From Mycoplasma anserisalpingitidis (lineage in GTDB: Bacteria; Bacillota_I; Bacilli_A; Mycoplasmatales; Metamycoplasmataceae), in the NCBI RefSeq assembly GCF_007858495.1, contig NZ_CP041663.1, positions 310,001 through 374,000 on the forward strand: DNA of 64,000 bases, in the 5' to 3' direction. How positions within the stretch are numbered: the first letter of the stretch is position 1; each line of letters starts with the position of its first letter. The position numbers and the translations under genes were made by a program. Of the stretch, positions 53,167-64,000 are shown piece after piece. A model generated the notes under the pieces. The model was given only the letters and a program-made list of their open reading frames with translations. It was not told the origin of the DNA and searched no databases.

Positions 53167-53584
53167 GTTAGCTTTAGATTTAGGTACTAGAACTTGCGGT
53201 TTTGCTATATCTGATGAATTAGCTATAATTGCAAGTCCGCTTGAAAATTTTAGATTTGATGAAAATGACTTTGATTCAGCAATTTCAAAAACAATTAATT
53301 ATCTTGAATCATATAAAAATGTTGATGAAATAATTTTAGGTTTACCACTTCGTTCAAATGGTTCCAAGAGTGAACGAACAATAATGGTAGAAAACTTCAA
53401 AAACAAACTTGAATCAAAACTAATTGAAATAAATAAAAAACTACCTATCAAATTTATTAATGAATATGGTTCAACAAAAGATGCTGAAAATATCATGATT
53501 CAAGCTGGTTTATCTCGTCAAAAGAGAAAAAAACATAAGGATAAATTAGCTGCTGTAATTATTTTGGAAAGATATTTAAATTAG
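53159..53584 (+). CDS. ruvX: RuvX/YqgF-family nuclease
   Basis: A 141-aa protein of the RNase H-like fold: [19 protein letters not shown] holds the first acidic residue, IILGLPLRSNGSKSERT the GLP motif, and KFINEYGSTKDAENI and KHKDKLAAVIILERYL the remaining conserved parts. The family acts as Holliday-junction resolvase or in processing of the 5' end of pre-16S rRNA; which applies here is open. It starts inside the end of alaS and is followed seven bases later by a small anchored protein. Confidence 0.92.
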   Translation: MRKLALDLGTRTCGFAISDELAIIASPLENFRFDENDFDSAISKTINYLESYKNVDEIILGLPLRSNGSKSERTIMVENFKNKLESKLIEINKKLPIKFINEYGSTKDAENIMIQAGLSRQKRKKHKDKLAAVIILERYLN

Positions 53585-53591
53585 GAGTTTT

Positions 53592-54236
53592 ATGAAATTA
53601 GGATTAATTATTAGTGCTATAGTTGTATTTGTAGTCGGTTTATCTATAGGAATGTTTTTAATTCTTAAAGCAAAAAAAATGCAAAAGAAATTAATCAGTG
53701 ATTACGACTCAAAAATGCAAGATGAAATAGTTAAAGTTAGAGAAAAATATGGTGAATTACCAGCTTCATTCTCTGAACTATTCCCTTGTAAAATTAATAC
53801 TTTAGACATTGAGTTCATGATTCAAACAATCTGTAGAAATAATTACGAAAAAAACTTAATTGTTAGTGATGAGTTATATTCATTTGCAACTGCACAAGAA
53901 GTTGCTAAAAAATCACTTTATTACATTCCTGAATTTTTTGATGCTGAAAAATGAAATGAAGTGGCTAATAAAACTGGAAACAACATCATTAATTACAAAC
54001 CAATTGAATATAATGAAGAAAATTTAGATTCTGTGATAGTTTTCAAAGATATCGATCCATTTTCAATTTACAAAAAAATGTATCCGAAATTAAATAAAAA
54101 TGGAATGATAATTATCAAATACTCTAAAGCAAACAAACAAGGGTTTGTTCTATTAAAAAGTGAATTAGAAAATAATAAAATTCCACATGAATATTCATTT
54201 ATAAAAACAAAATATTTATTCATCAGAAAAGATTAA
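53592..54236 (+). CDS. Membrane-anchored protein, methyltransferase-like C-terminus (214 aa)
   Basis: One N-terminal membrane segment (LGLIISAIVVFVVGLSIGMF), a basic helical stretch, and then a soluble domain. The domain has LDIEFMIQTICRNNYEKNLI, DSVIVFKDIDPFSIYKKMYP and KLNKNGMIIIKYSKANKQGF, which run like the later strands of a Rossmann methyltransferase (acidic loop, then 'xLKPGGxxxI'). The usual SAM-binding glycine loop at the start is not visible, so enzymatic activity is doubtful. GGAG lies before ATG 53592. Cotranscribed with alaS and ruvX by position. Confidence 0.6.
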
Positions 54237-54283
54237 AAACATATAAAAGTTAATGGTAAAATAATATTAATTAGGAGGCTAAA

Positions 54284-54769
54284 ATGGCAGCACAAAACCA
54301 AAATGATCAAAAAATATATATAGCATTAGAAACACTTGAAAAATATAAAAAAGAATATGAGAATTTAGTAAATGTTGAACGTCCTTTAGTTCAAGAAGCT
54401 CTTAAAGAAGCTAGAGCCCAAGGTGACCTTTCTGAAAACGCTGAATATGATGCAGCTAGAGATCGTCAAGCTATGGTTGAATCAAGAATTAGTGAACTTG
54501 AAAGTATTATTGACCGTGCAGTTATTATTGAAAATAACTTAAAAGGAAAAGTCGGAATTGGTACAACAGTTACATTCAAAAACTTGAATGACGAAGAGCA
54601 AGTTACAGTAACAATCATGGGTTCTCATGATGCTAATCCATTTGAAGGTAAAATTTCAAACGAAAGTCCTTTAGCAGAAGCGTTACTTGATCACAAAATG
54701 GGTGATGTAGTTGAGGTTGATGCTCCTGTTAAATATTCTGTTCAAATCTTAAAAATCGAACAACAATAG
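54284..54769 (+). CDS. greA: Transcription elongation factor GreA
   Basis: A 161-aa protein. The coiled-coil N-domain contains the functional tip EARAQGDLSENAEYDAARDR with the two acidic residues that enter the RNA polymerase channel, and the C-domain runs from GKVGIGTTVTF to VKYSVQILKIE. It stimulates transcript cleavage by backtracked RNA polymerase. ATG 54284 follows TTAGGAGG, a very strong site. It is followed six bases later by the deoxynucleoside kinase gene. Confidence 0.97.
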   Translation: MAAQNQNDQKIYIALETLEKYKKEYENLVNVERPLVQEALKEARAQGDLSENAEYDAARDRQAMVESRISELESIIDRAVIIENNLKGKVGIGTTVTFKNLNDEEQVTVTIMGSHDANPFEGKISNESPLAEALLDHKMGDVVEVDAPVKYSVQILKIEQQ

Positions 54770-54775
54770 GATATT

Positions 54776-55453
54776 ATGTTAATCGGAATTAGTGGAATGA
54801 TAAGTAGTGGTAAAAGCACATTAACGCATAAGTTAGTGGATTTTTATGCTGAGCACTGCTTATTTTTAAATGAATACGAACACGATGATGAAGTATTTAA
54901 CACCTTTTTAAAATGACTATATGACAGAAAAAATAACATTGGACTTGGTTTTCAAACATATGTTGTAGAAAACCATCTTGCACGTGTAGATGGAATAAAT
55001 TATAGATTCAATTTACTTGGAATGGATCAAAATAATGAATTTATCTTTTTAGATCGTTTTTGCTTAGAACATTATATTTTTGCTTTAGTTAATTTGAAAA
55101 CTAGCCAACAAAAAGTATGATTAGCTTACCAAAAAGCTTTTGAAGTAATGGTATCTAAAGAGCAACTACCTGAATTAGTTATTTATTTAGATATAGATTT
55201 CGAAATATTTAAGCAAAGAATTATGCAACGTGGTAGAAGAGTTGAAATCAATAATTTTGAAATTAACAAAGAATATTTCAAAGAATTACATGCTACTTAT
55301 AAAACAATGTTTCTTAAATTAATTGAAAAATACAAATTAAATTGCAAAATAATAAATACAAATAATAAAAACGAAGAAGAAGTATTTAATGAAGCGATAA
55401 AAATAATTGAAGAATTTAAGTCATATAAAAAAATGGAGGTTTCCAATGAGTAA
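54776..55453 (+). CDS. Deoxynucleoside kinase
   Basis: A 225-aa protein of the deoxyadenosine/deoxyguanosine kinase family. P-loop GISGMISSGKSTL, then NEYEHDDEVFNTFLKW, the FLDRFCLEHYIFA block that corresponds to the catalytic D-R-S motif, and the lid GRRVEI with the IMQRGRR arginines. It phosphorylates deoxynucleosides, part of the salvage route that mycoplasmas depend on. The precise substrate is not clear. It follows greA at six bases and overlaps the ABC ATPase gene by eight bases. Confidence 0.88.
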
Positions 55454-56357
55454 TATTATTGAAATTAAAGGTTTAACTAAAATTTATGATAAAAAAGTTA
55501 GAGCAGTTGATAATATTGATTTCGAAGTTAAGGAAGGAACTCTTTTTAGTTTTTTGGGTTTAAATGGAGCTGGAAAAAGTACAACTATTAATATAATTGC
55601 TGGAATTCTTAAGAAAACAAGTGGTAAAGTTATTATTAATGGTTATGATATAGATCAATATCCCGATAAAACAAATGAATATATCGGAATGGTATTTCAA
55701 AAATCTGTTTTAGATGGTGAATTAACAGTTTATGAAAATCTATATTTAAGAGGTAAGTTATATTTTAATGACAAAAAAATTCTTAAAGAAAGAATAAATA
55801 GTGTAATAGAACAATTTGAACTTACAAGTATCACAAAAAGACAATACAATAAGCTTTCGGGTGGTCAGAAACGTAGAGTCGACATTGCTAGAGCAATGAT
55901 TCACAAACCGAAAATTTTAATTCTCGATGAGCCAACAACAGGACTTGATCCAATTACTAGAATTTTAGTATGAGATGTTATTAAGAAACAACAAGTTGAA
56001 AATAATATGACTATCTTTTTAACTACTCATTATCTTGAAGAAGCTGACGAGTCAGATTATGTTTGCATAATTGATAATGGTGTGATTAAAGTTAAAGGTA
56101 CTCCTGCTGAACTAAAAAAATCATATTCTAGAACACTTCTAAAACTAACTCCAAAAAATATTGACAGTTTTATAGGAAAAATTAAACAACAATACGATAA
56201 ATTTAATGACACAATTGTTATCAAATTCAAAACTTTTGAAGAAGCAAACAACTTTTTATTATCTAATGTTAATGAACTTTCGTCGTACGAAGTTATAAAA
56301 GGTAATATGGATCAAGTTTTCTTAAATGTAACAAATAAGAAAGTTAGTGAGGTATAA
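55446..56357 (+). CDS. ABC transporter ATP-binding protein (DrrA/multidrug-export type)
   Basis: A 303-aa ATPase. Walker A GLNGAGKST, Q-loop MVFQKSVLD, signature LSGGQKRRVDIARA, Walker B ILILDEPTTGLDP, and switch His in LTTHYLEEAD. The C-terminal extension of about 80 residues and the GxPxELK motif (VKGTPAELKKSY) fit the DrrA-type family of exporters. GGAGG is well placed before ATG 55446, and the gene overlaps the kinase by eight bases. Its partner is the membrane protein that starts at the next base after its stop. The exported substrate is unknown. Confidence 0.93.
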
Positions 56358-57299
56358 ATGAGCGCTTTATTAAGTAGATTATTTAAGATTTTCTTCAAAA
56401 GAAAATTATCTGTTATATTCACACTATTAACTCCATTAATCATAATATTTGTCTATATTTTAGTTCTTAAAAGTAACTTTAATAAAAACACTGATGATTT
56501 TTTAACTAAACTAACATATAATATGCCGATTGATGATTCTTCATTAAGTTTTATTAAAGATAGAATGTATTCAATGGCCGATCAATTCTTTATCTGTGGA
56601 CTTCTTGCGACAACTAGTTTTACAATTGCGTTTAGTTTGTGTAAAACAATGATTGATGACAAAGATAAGGAAATCATTAATGATTTTATCTCTACACCAA
56701 TTAAAAGTTGAAAGATAAGATATTCGTATATTATCTTTAACATTTTGGCTAATTGAATGATTACAACTTTTATTTTCATAATTGCAGTAATTTATATAAG
56801 TGCAACAAATTCTATTTTATTTATAAAACCTATTAAACTATTTATTGTATATTTAATTTCACTTCTTGGAGTTATATCTTCATCTTTATTAGCGGTTAAT
56901 ATCTTTTGAAATGTTAAGAAGGATTGAGTGTATTCGGCTGTTTTAATGCCTATTTCAGTAATTTCTGGTTTTGCTATTGGAGCATATATGCCAGTTTCAC
57001 TTTTTCCAGATTTTATAGAATCAATTTTTAATTTAATTCCAGCTTCTGGATTATCTATATCAATGAGAAATATTATAATGAATGATTCCTTCAATGAAAT
57101 TATTAACAAGTTGAACGAATTAACAAATAACAATTTTAATAATTCACAAGTATTTGTAAACTTATTTAGTATTAAAGGTAATTTATTCGGAACATATTTT
57201 GATTATAAATTGTTCACAATATATGCTTCAATTTTTACAATTTTATTAGGTTTAGGAATTTTGTTATTAGAGATCAAGCACAAGAGAAGAGTTAAGTAA
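56358..57299 (+). CDS. ABC-2 type transporter permease
   Basis: A 313-aa protein with about six membrane segments and a large outside loop between segments one and two, the ABC2 topology. SVIFTLLTPLIIIFVYILV is the first segment, DKDKEIINDFISTPIKSWKI is the cytoplasmic coupling part (compare the E-N-D-F-x-S-S/T-P motif), and LFPDFIESIFNLIPASGLS lies between later segments. Starts immediately after the ATPase gene, ends at a terminator. The pair probably exports a drug, lipid or peptide. Confidence 0.88.
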
Positions 57300-57315
57300 T
57301 AACTCTTTTTTATTT
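57288..57315 (+). terminator. Terminator of the greA-kinase-ABC operon
   Basis: agagtta (57288-57294) / taactct (57300-57306), then ttttta. The stem includes the end of the permease gene. Confidence 0.8.
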
Positions 57316-57323
57316 ATTTAAAA

Positions 57324-57356
57324 TAAAAAAGTTTAATACGAGACTTCGTATTAAAC
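57324..57356 (-). terminator. Terminator of tRNA-Leu (UAG)
   Basis: gtttaatacg (57331-57340) / cgtattaaac (57347-57356), ten perfect pairs, then TTTTTTA on the minus strand. Confidence 0.88.
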
Positions 57357-57374
57357 CTACGCAATAAGAATTAA

Positions 57375-57459
57375 TGGTGCGCGAGGAGGGACTCGAACCC
57401 TCAAGCCGTTAAGCACTAGAGCCTAAATCTAGCGTGTCTGCCAATTTCACCACTCGCGC
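57375..57459 (-). tRNA. tRNA-Leu (anticodon UAG)
   Basis: Acceptor stem GCGCGAG / CTCGCGC, class II variable arm, encoded CCA. The anticodon stem CTAGA / TCTAG encloses TTTAGGC, so bases 34-36 are TAG, the isoacceptor that reads CUN codons. Its D-arm is nearly identical to that of tRNA-Leu (AAG) at 47650. Confidence 0.95.
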
Positions 57460-57549
57460 CAATAAATTTGCAAATTAATTATAGCACTTTTTAGTTTTTA
57501 TAATAGTAAATAAAAGAAAAACAAGACCGTAGTCTTGTTTATTGAATTA

Positions 57550-58551
<1,002 letters not shown>

Positions 58552-58685
58552 TGGATATACCTTTCTAATTTAATAAATATATTTATTTGTATAGATTTAT
58601 ACATAGATATTATATAGTTTTCATTGAATATAAGTCTGAAGTTTTATCTATTGGAAAACTATTATGGTAATAATAACAAGATAAT

Positions 58686-60803
58686 TTATCTTATTCGAAT
58701 TGATTGAAAATGTTCATAACCCAAATCATTAACTGGTTTAATATAATCATTTTGGACTATTTCATATGAAAAATTATTTATGTTTGTCGAGCAAGTTGGA
58801 TTAATAAAGGAGTTAAAAATCATATCTAATTCACTTATTAATTTTGCCTTTTCTAGTGAACTAAGAGTTTTTATAAATTCAAAAAGCAATTCATTAAAAT
58901 TCTCTTGTTTGTCTTGAATAAATTTGTTAAAGTGAGATAGTATTTCACATTTTGAACTTATATCTGATCTTTGGACAAATATTTTAATTGCATCAAGATC
59001 ATAATTTTTTATTAATTCACCATAAGAATCATTAATGTATTCAATATTTAAGAATTTTATAAATGAATTATATTGTTTAAAATATGTTTCTTCAACTTCA
59101 ACAAATTTGACATCAAGGCGCTTATTTAGATTATTGATATTTTGTTCAATATTTTTATAAATTTTCTTAATTATAGATGAATTAGTTCTTAAATACGGAA
59201 TTGTAAATGAGATCTTTTCATCAAACTGTAAATTGACTTCATCTATCAATTTATTTATCTCAGTTTTTATAAAATCATAATTAGGTGATTTTAATAATTG
59301 TTCATAATCAATAAGTAAATCTGAATTATCGTAATATTTGTAATCTATAGGATTCGCTGTTATAACTTCTTTTAAATTTCTGCTGAAAATATATTGTTGA
59401 TTTACTCAAGTATATGCATCTGAAAGTTTTTTATATGAAGAATTACCTTCAGAAATATCTGTAGATGGATTAGATTGACTTAATCAATAATCATTGTTTG
59501 TTGCTAGTTTTATAAACTGTTGGACATTAATTGAATTAATTAAATAATTTCTAAATAAAATCGATTTTGTATCACTAAAAACAAAATTCTTAATATTATG
59601 TTCTATTAATTTTTCGATTTCACTTCCATAAACAAGTTTTGAAAAAGCATTATTAAAATCAAACTTTTTATTAGAATCGAATTCATAATTCAATACTAGT
59701 TTATTAATGTTTGAATTAGAAATATCATTTAGTTTAGGTTGAAGACCATAAATAGAACTGTTGTTTTTAATATTTTCTATTTGAGAACTATTAAAAATAT
59801 TTAAGTTAGCTTCACTAACCAATGCTTGTCTAAAACTTTTAAAAGTTTGCAATCTAAAAGTTTCATCATCTAGTGGTGTTGATTTAAAATTTAACAATAT
59901 TTTAGTTAGGGTATTTTTTGAATCGTTAAATTCTTGATCTGGAGAATTAAAATTTTTGATAAAAATTTGTTGTTCTATAGTGTTTTTGTTCAATATATAA
60001 CTACTTAAAAATAACATTTCATCTAAATTTGGATTAAACTGATCAATTACAATATTTTTATCTTTTAGCATCGATGTTGAAACGGGATTAAAAATCATAT
60101 TCTTTATCATTTGCTCAAATATAAAATTTCCAGCTAAATTATTTTTAGAATTCAGAACTAACATTTCATTCTCAATTTCAAATGAAATAGCATATTCTTC
60201 AAGTAATTTATTTATTTCTTTTTTATTAGCTTCTTTACTGAAATTTATAATAAAGTCTTCTGCCCTTAATTTGTAGTTTGTTTTGTTTCCTGATTTATCA
60301 ACGTAATTAATGTCTTTGATTATGAATTTAATTTTTTTTGCTTTATTTAAGTTCGAAATAAATTTTTCATTATTAATAGAAAAAATGTCGCTACTTGTTA
60401 ATTTTATGATCGGTTCATTTTTATTTGATTGATTAAAGTCGCTGTAATAACTGTTATTATAAACTTGTGTTGTATCATCATCAAATTCCAAGATCAAGGC
60501 ATCAATTAGATTAAGTTTTAAATATTTTTTAGTGGATTGTTTAACCTCATTATTAACATTGTCATAAATCATTTTATCATAGTAGTTATATGAAATTATG
60601 GGTGCAAAAAGTAGCGACTCAGTATCGTTATCGATTTTATTGAAAGTATTTAACTCTAATTTTGATGTTAAAAAATAGTTTTCCTTATTGAAACTTTTTA
60701 TATAGATGCTTTTGTCTTTAATTTCACCAATATATTGACATGAAACAAATGGAATGGAAGAGACTAAAAGTGGTGAAAAAAATAAGTATTTTTTTAATTT
60801 CAT
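58686..60803 (-). CDS. OppA-like substrate-binding lipoprotein
   Basis: A 705-aa protein. The start MKLKKYLFFSPLLVSS with lipobox FVSC marks a lipoprotein. It follows two OppB/OppC-like permease genes with a six-base gap, so it is best read as the extracytoplasmic binding protein of the same importer. Sequence support is modest: a segment such as DETFRLQTFKSFRQALVSEANL resembles the helix before the binding cleft in family SBP_bac_5 (xxxxRxAxxxxxdr). The many N, K and I residues hide further similarity. The C-terminal 200 residues are helical. No UGA-free interpretation is possible. Confidence 0.65.
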
Positions 60804-60809
60804 ATTCTC

Positions 60810-61895
60810 CTATCTTATAACTACTTTTGAACAAATATATAAATTTATAGTTAATATTTTAAGAACAACTATATAAAAACAAACACCGAAAATTACTAAA
60901 GTTGTTAAATAATAATCATTAAAATTATCAAGAATATACTTGAATAGATTACCAATATTTAAACTCTCTTTGATACCTTGAACATTAAAGAAACTTACGC
61001 TTGATAAAATTAATATCGCTACAGTAAATTGATCACAAATCAAACTAATAGATTTATTCAAAACTCTCGGTAATATAATATTAAAAATAATTTTCGATTC
61101 ACTATAACCATTAACTTTGTATGCATCAATCAAAAGATTATTTTTCAGTTCTTTAGTATCTGGATAAGCACTAAAGAAAAATACAGGAATCAATATTATG
61201 CTTAATATAACTACTGCTAATCAATGTTGATAACCAAAAATATTAAAAAGTATAATTGAAATCAATGTTGATGGAATTAGAGAAATGGTTGAAATAAATA
61301 ATTTATCAACCGATACATTGAAATTACACTTAAATGCTAAAAACACTCCCAATGAATTCCCAATTAGAAGTGCTATAAAACAACTAATTAAGGAAATCAA
61401 AATCGTTAAACCGAAGCTATTTATAAAAATTGAATAATTATCATAACCTTCTTGATTAGTTCCGAATCATGGAATGAACTTAATTATTTCAAAATTATTA
61501 TTTTCTATCGAAAGTGCATTAATGACTTTATATGGATTATATGTTAATGAAACTAAATTTTCAGCGTAAATTGTATTTACAATTTCTACTTTATTTTCTG
61601 AAGCTAGTTTTAAAATTAATTGATATTCACTATCATAATTAAAACTTTTTGTTATATAGGGATTGAAAACATTTGGTAAATTATAAGAAAGATGACTATT
61701 TAAAATTACCTGATTATATTTGTATGGATAAAAAAGTAAACTTAATATCAACCAAATAAAAAATAAAGTTAATAAAATAGTGAAAATTAAGTTTATTTTC
61801 TTTGAAAAAAACCTAACAAAAAATCTACTATTATCTTGATTTATTATGTTTTTTAATTCTTCTTTATTTGAGGACAACTTAAATAGGTTATTCAT
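60810..61895 (-). CDS. Oligopeptide ABC transporter permease, OppC-like
   Basis: A 361-aa membrane protein. One N-terminal membrane segment (LIFTILLTLFFIWLILSLLF) is followed by a large outside loop, then about five more. The cytoplasmic EAA-like loop is LIDAYKVNGYSESKIIFNIILPRVL, matching the OppC pattern in which an Ala-x-x-x-Gly turn contacts the ATPase. WFGTNQEGYDNYS corresponds to the 'HPLGTDxxGRD' part of OppC. ATG 61895 is preceded by GGAGG and overlaps the OppB-like gene by eight bases. Confidence 0.75.
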
Positions 61896-62856
61896 AGTTA
61901 CCTCCAATTTTATTAATGAAAAAATTCTTTTTTATTATCTTAAATGATTTTAAGCTTTTAGAAAAAGGGTTTAAAAATTGGATTAATAAATCTAAAATAA
62001 ATTGCAGTGAAAATATAATCAATGTTGTAAAGAAAATTAAAAACATTATTAAATCAATCTCACTCATTCTAAAACCATTCAGTAGTATTAGTGACTGTCC
62101 AGGAATTTGAAACAATCTTTCAATAATCAATGAAAAAGCAATATTTACAGTTAAAGATGGAACTATAAAGTCTACTAAATTAATAAATGAATTTTTAAAA
62201 ATATAACTTAAAAATATTTTTGTTTTACTTAATCCACATGTTCTAGCATTTGTTATAAAATCTTTATAAATAAGATCTAAAACTACTGTTTTGGTTGGTA
62301 AAGCTATAACACTTGTAGTTAAGACTGTTAGAACGATAATTGGTGTAATTAATGAAGTGAGAGTTATTGTAGAATTAATTAATGATGGCTCTATAAATAT
62401 CGTTGGTGCATCAATTGATTCGATGAAATTGATTATAAAGGGAATTATTATAAAAATAGGTATAGATGAGATTATAAAAAGAATTATTTGTGTAACAATC
62501 TCATGGAATTTACTATTATTGTAGGCCATATAAACACCAATGAAATAACCTAAAAATAAACCTAAGATGAAACTAACAAAAACAATAATGGAAGTTCATG
62601 AAAAATAATAGAAAAATAAATTTGGAACATTTTTGTATTCGTTATTTAGTATTTCATTTTTTATTGATCCAAACTTAAATGTTAAAATATCACATCAATA
62701 ATTTATTAGCTGATTTAAAAGAGAAAAATCCTCAGATGTTTCTGAAGAATTATTTGGTGAAATTAATGTAATGAATAAATAAAAAATATTTAAGATTATA
62801 AATACAAGCAATATAAAAATAAATACTTTTAGAATTAGTTCCTTAATTACCTTCAC
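61888..62856 (-). CDS. Oligopeptide ABC transporter permease, OppB-like
   Basis: A 322-aa membrane protein with about six segments. The cytoplasmic loop DFITNARTCGLSKTKIFLSYI is the EAA motif (ARxxGLSxxxIxxxHxxxN) in which the permease contacts its ATPase, and FQIPG fits the OppB 'FxxPGxG' site. I start it at GTG 62856: AAGGA lies five bases upstream, an in-frame stop is found 10 bases further up, and the ATG at 62858 is out of frame. It is the first gene of the run; no ATPase gene (OppD, OppF) follows. Confidence 0.78.
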
Positions 62857-62881
62857 ATATTCCTTTTATTTTTTAAAAAAA

Positions 62882-62898
62882 GTCGCTAAAATAGCGAC
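62882..62898 (-). terminator. Terminator of ptsH
   Basis: gtcgcta (62882-62888) / tagcgac (62892-62898), loop of three, then TTTTTTT on the minus strand. Confidence 0.88.
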
Positions 62899-62907
62899 AT
62901 GAACAAA

Positions 62908-63171
62908 TTAAATTAAATTGTTTGTTTTTAATGCATTTTCAATTGCGGCAATTGCGTCGTTTTCGTCTTCACCAGATACTTTAAAAGTAACTTGTGCACC
63001 AAATTTAACACCTAAAGCCATAATATTCATTATTGATTTTAAGTTTGCTTCACGTCCACCAACTAAAAGTTTTGAATCTGATTTAAATTTAGATGCAGTA
63101 CCTACAAGAATTGTTGCAGGTCTAGCGTGTAATCCAATAGGATCTGCAATTGTACATGTAAATTCTTTCAT
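62908..63171 (-). CDS. ptsH: Phosphocarrier protein HPr
   Basis: An 87-aa protein. IGLHARPATI carries the phosphorylated His (residue 15 in the usual numbering) and SIMNIMALGV the Ser (46) that HPr kinase modifies. It passes phosphate from enzyme I to the sugar-specific enzymes II of the phosphotransferase system. I start at ATG 63171 (MKEFTC), which has GGAGG at correct spacing; an upstream in-frame GTG/TTG would not. Monocistronic with its own terminator. Confidence 0.96.
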   Translation of the reverse strand: MKEFTCTIADPIGLHARPATILVGTASKFKSDSKLLVGGREANLKSIMNIMALGVKFGAQVTFKVSGEDENDAIAAIENALKTNNLI

Positions 63172-63301
63172 TTTCACCTCCAACTTATTTTACTAATAAT
63201 TGATATAAGAAATATTAACTAGTTAGTCTTATATAATTTTAGCATAAATATATAAAATTTAATCTAAATTGAACTATTTTATAAATCAAAAACAAAAAAT
63301 A

Positions 63302-64000
63302 TTAATTTTTATTTTTTGAATTTTCTTTATGTATTTTTGGTTCTTTACCCATAAAAATTACTTCATAAATTTCTTCATAATTTTTAACAGGAATATAATT
63401 GATTTCTGACTTAATTTCATCAGGAATATCTTGAAGATTTTTTACATTAGCATCTGGTATAAATATGTTTTTGATTTTTCTTTGTGTAGCTGCAAATGAT
63501 TTTTCTTTTAAACCACCAATTTCAAGAACTTTACCTCTTAAAGTAATTTCACCAGTCATTCCATAATCTGTAGGAACCGATCTCTTAGATAAAGCAGATA
63601 TTATAGCAGTTGTAAATGTAACCCCTGCACTTGGTCCATCCTTAGGAACTGCACCTTCTGGAACATGGATGTGAATTGTATTATTTTCAAAATCAAAATC
63701 ATTAATATTAAATTTTTCAGCATTTGCTCTAACATATGTAAGAGCTATTTGTGCTGATTCTTGCATAACATCTTTAAGTTGACCAGTTAGCTTAATTTCA
63801 CCTTTTCCTGGATAGGTAGTCACTTCTATTTGTAAAGTCGAACCACCATATGAAGTATATGCTAAACCATTTACAATTCCAGCCACTTCATTTGTTTCAA
63901 CTTCTTCATCTTTAAATTTAATAACACCTAACATTTCAGTGATTTCTTTTGTTGTGATATTAAATTTAGTCAATTTAGGATCATCAAGAACTTTAACAAC
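63302..64000 (-). CDS. lon: Lon ATP-dependent protease, C-terminal part
   Basis: The 3' 232 codons of a gene that continues beyond the right edge. The visible part is the Lon proteolytic domain: [16 protein letters not shown], then [20 protein letters not shown] with the catalytic Ser, and [10 protein letters not shown] with the catalytic Lys of the Ser-Lys dyad. It degrades misfolded and regulatory proteins in the cytoplasm. The end is a charged tail ([11 protein letters not shown]). It is separated from ptsH by a 130-base spacer. Confidence 0.95.
   Translation of the reverse strand, partial: VVKVLDDPKLTKFNITTKEITEMLGVIKFKDEEVETNEVAGIVNGLAYTSYGGSTLQIEVTTYPGKGEIKLTGQLKDVMQESAQIALTYVRANAEKFNINDFDFENNTIHIHVPEGAVPKDGPSAGVTFTTAIISALSKRSVPTDYGMTGEITLRGKVLEIGGLKEKSFAATQRKIKNIFIPDANVKNLQDIPDEIKSEINYIPVKNYEEIYEVIFMGKEPKIHKENSKNKN

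Overview
This is a mollicute chromosome segment, most likely a Mycoplasma of the hominis group (Mycoplasmopsis/Metamycoplasma type). It is very AT-rich, genes are dense, and UGA is read as tryptophan throughout: almost every recognisable protein stays open only if TGA is translated. Surface proteins are numerous lipoproteins, and there is no sign of a cell wall. I cannot name the species.

Layout. (1) 1-8808, minus strand: a seven-gene F1-like ATPase operon (a membrane protein, a 172-aa protein, gamma-like, a small epsilon-like candidate, a 731-aa anchored protein, alpha-like, beta-like). It is followed by the start of an anchored surface protein that may belong to the MIB/MIP immunoglobulin-cleaving system usually linked to such ATPases. 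(2) 8820-19512: duplicated low-complexity promoter modules, then one giant gene for a 3411-aa anchored coiled-coil repeat protein. That gene carries a G8 homopolymer just after its signal anchor, which suggests phase variation. (3) 19858-20989: a compact toxin-antitoxin pair with a Panacea-domain antitoxin. (4) 21282-28806: a 1136-aa lipoprotein, a small orphan ORF, a TehA/SLAC1-family channel and a transglutaminase-like lipoprotein. (5) 28890-34528: metabolic, oxidative-stress and membrane genes (DUF1846, Bcp peroxiredoxin, YaaA, ECF S component, K+ channel). (6) 34529-40758: a tandem 40-bp repeat, P-type cation ATPase, HAD phosphatase, leucine-rich-repeat lipoprotein and ManA. (7) 40869-43948: tRNA-Ser and tRNA-Thr, a small membrane protein, and a C5 methyltransferase/HNH-type nuclease restriction-modification pair behind a leader ORF and a perfect palindrome. 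(8) 43967-57459: housekeeping genes: ClpB with a CIRCE-like operator, PlsY, a metallopeptidase, tRNA-Leu, the infC-rpmI-rplT operon with an attenuator-like leader, mnmA-alaS-ruvX, greA, a deoxynucleoside kinase, an ABC exporter, and a second tRNA-Leu. (9) 57550-64000, minus strand: gap, an oligopeptide-permease-like gene set lacking its ATPases, ptsH, and the 3' part of lon.

The accessory story is about the surface and defence. The ATPase operon, the giant phase-variable candidate, three or more lipoproteins, the Panacea pair and the restriction-modification pair all lie in the first 44 kb. Conserved translation, transcription and stress genes fill the rest. Several genes have a -10 box exactly six bases before ATG and no Shine-Dalgarno sequence, which suggests leaderless transcripts. 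All functional statements are from reading the sequence; no database search was run.
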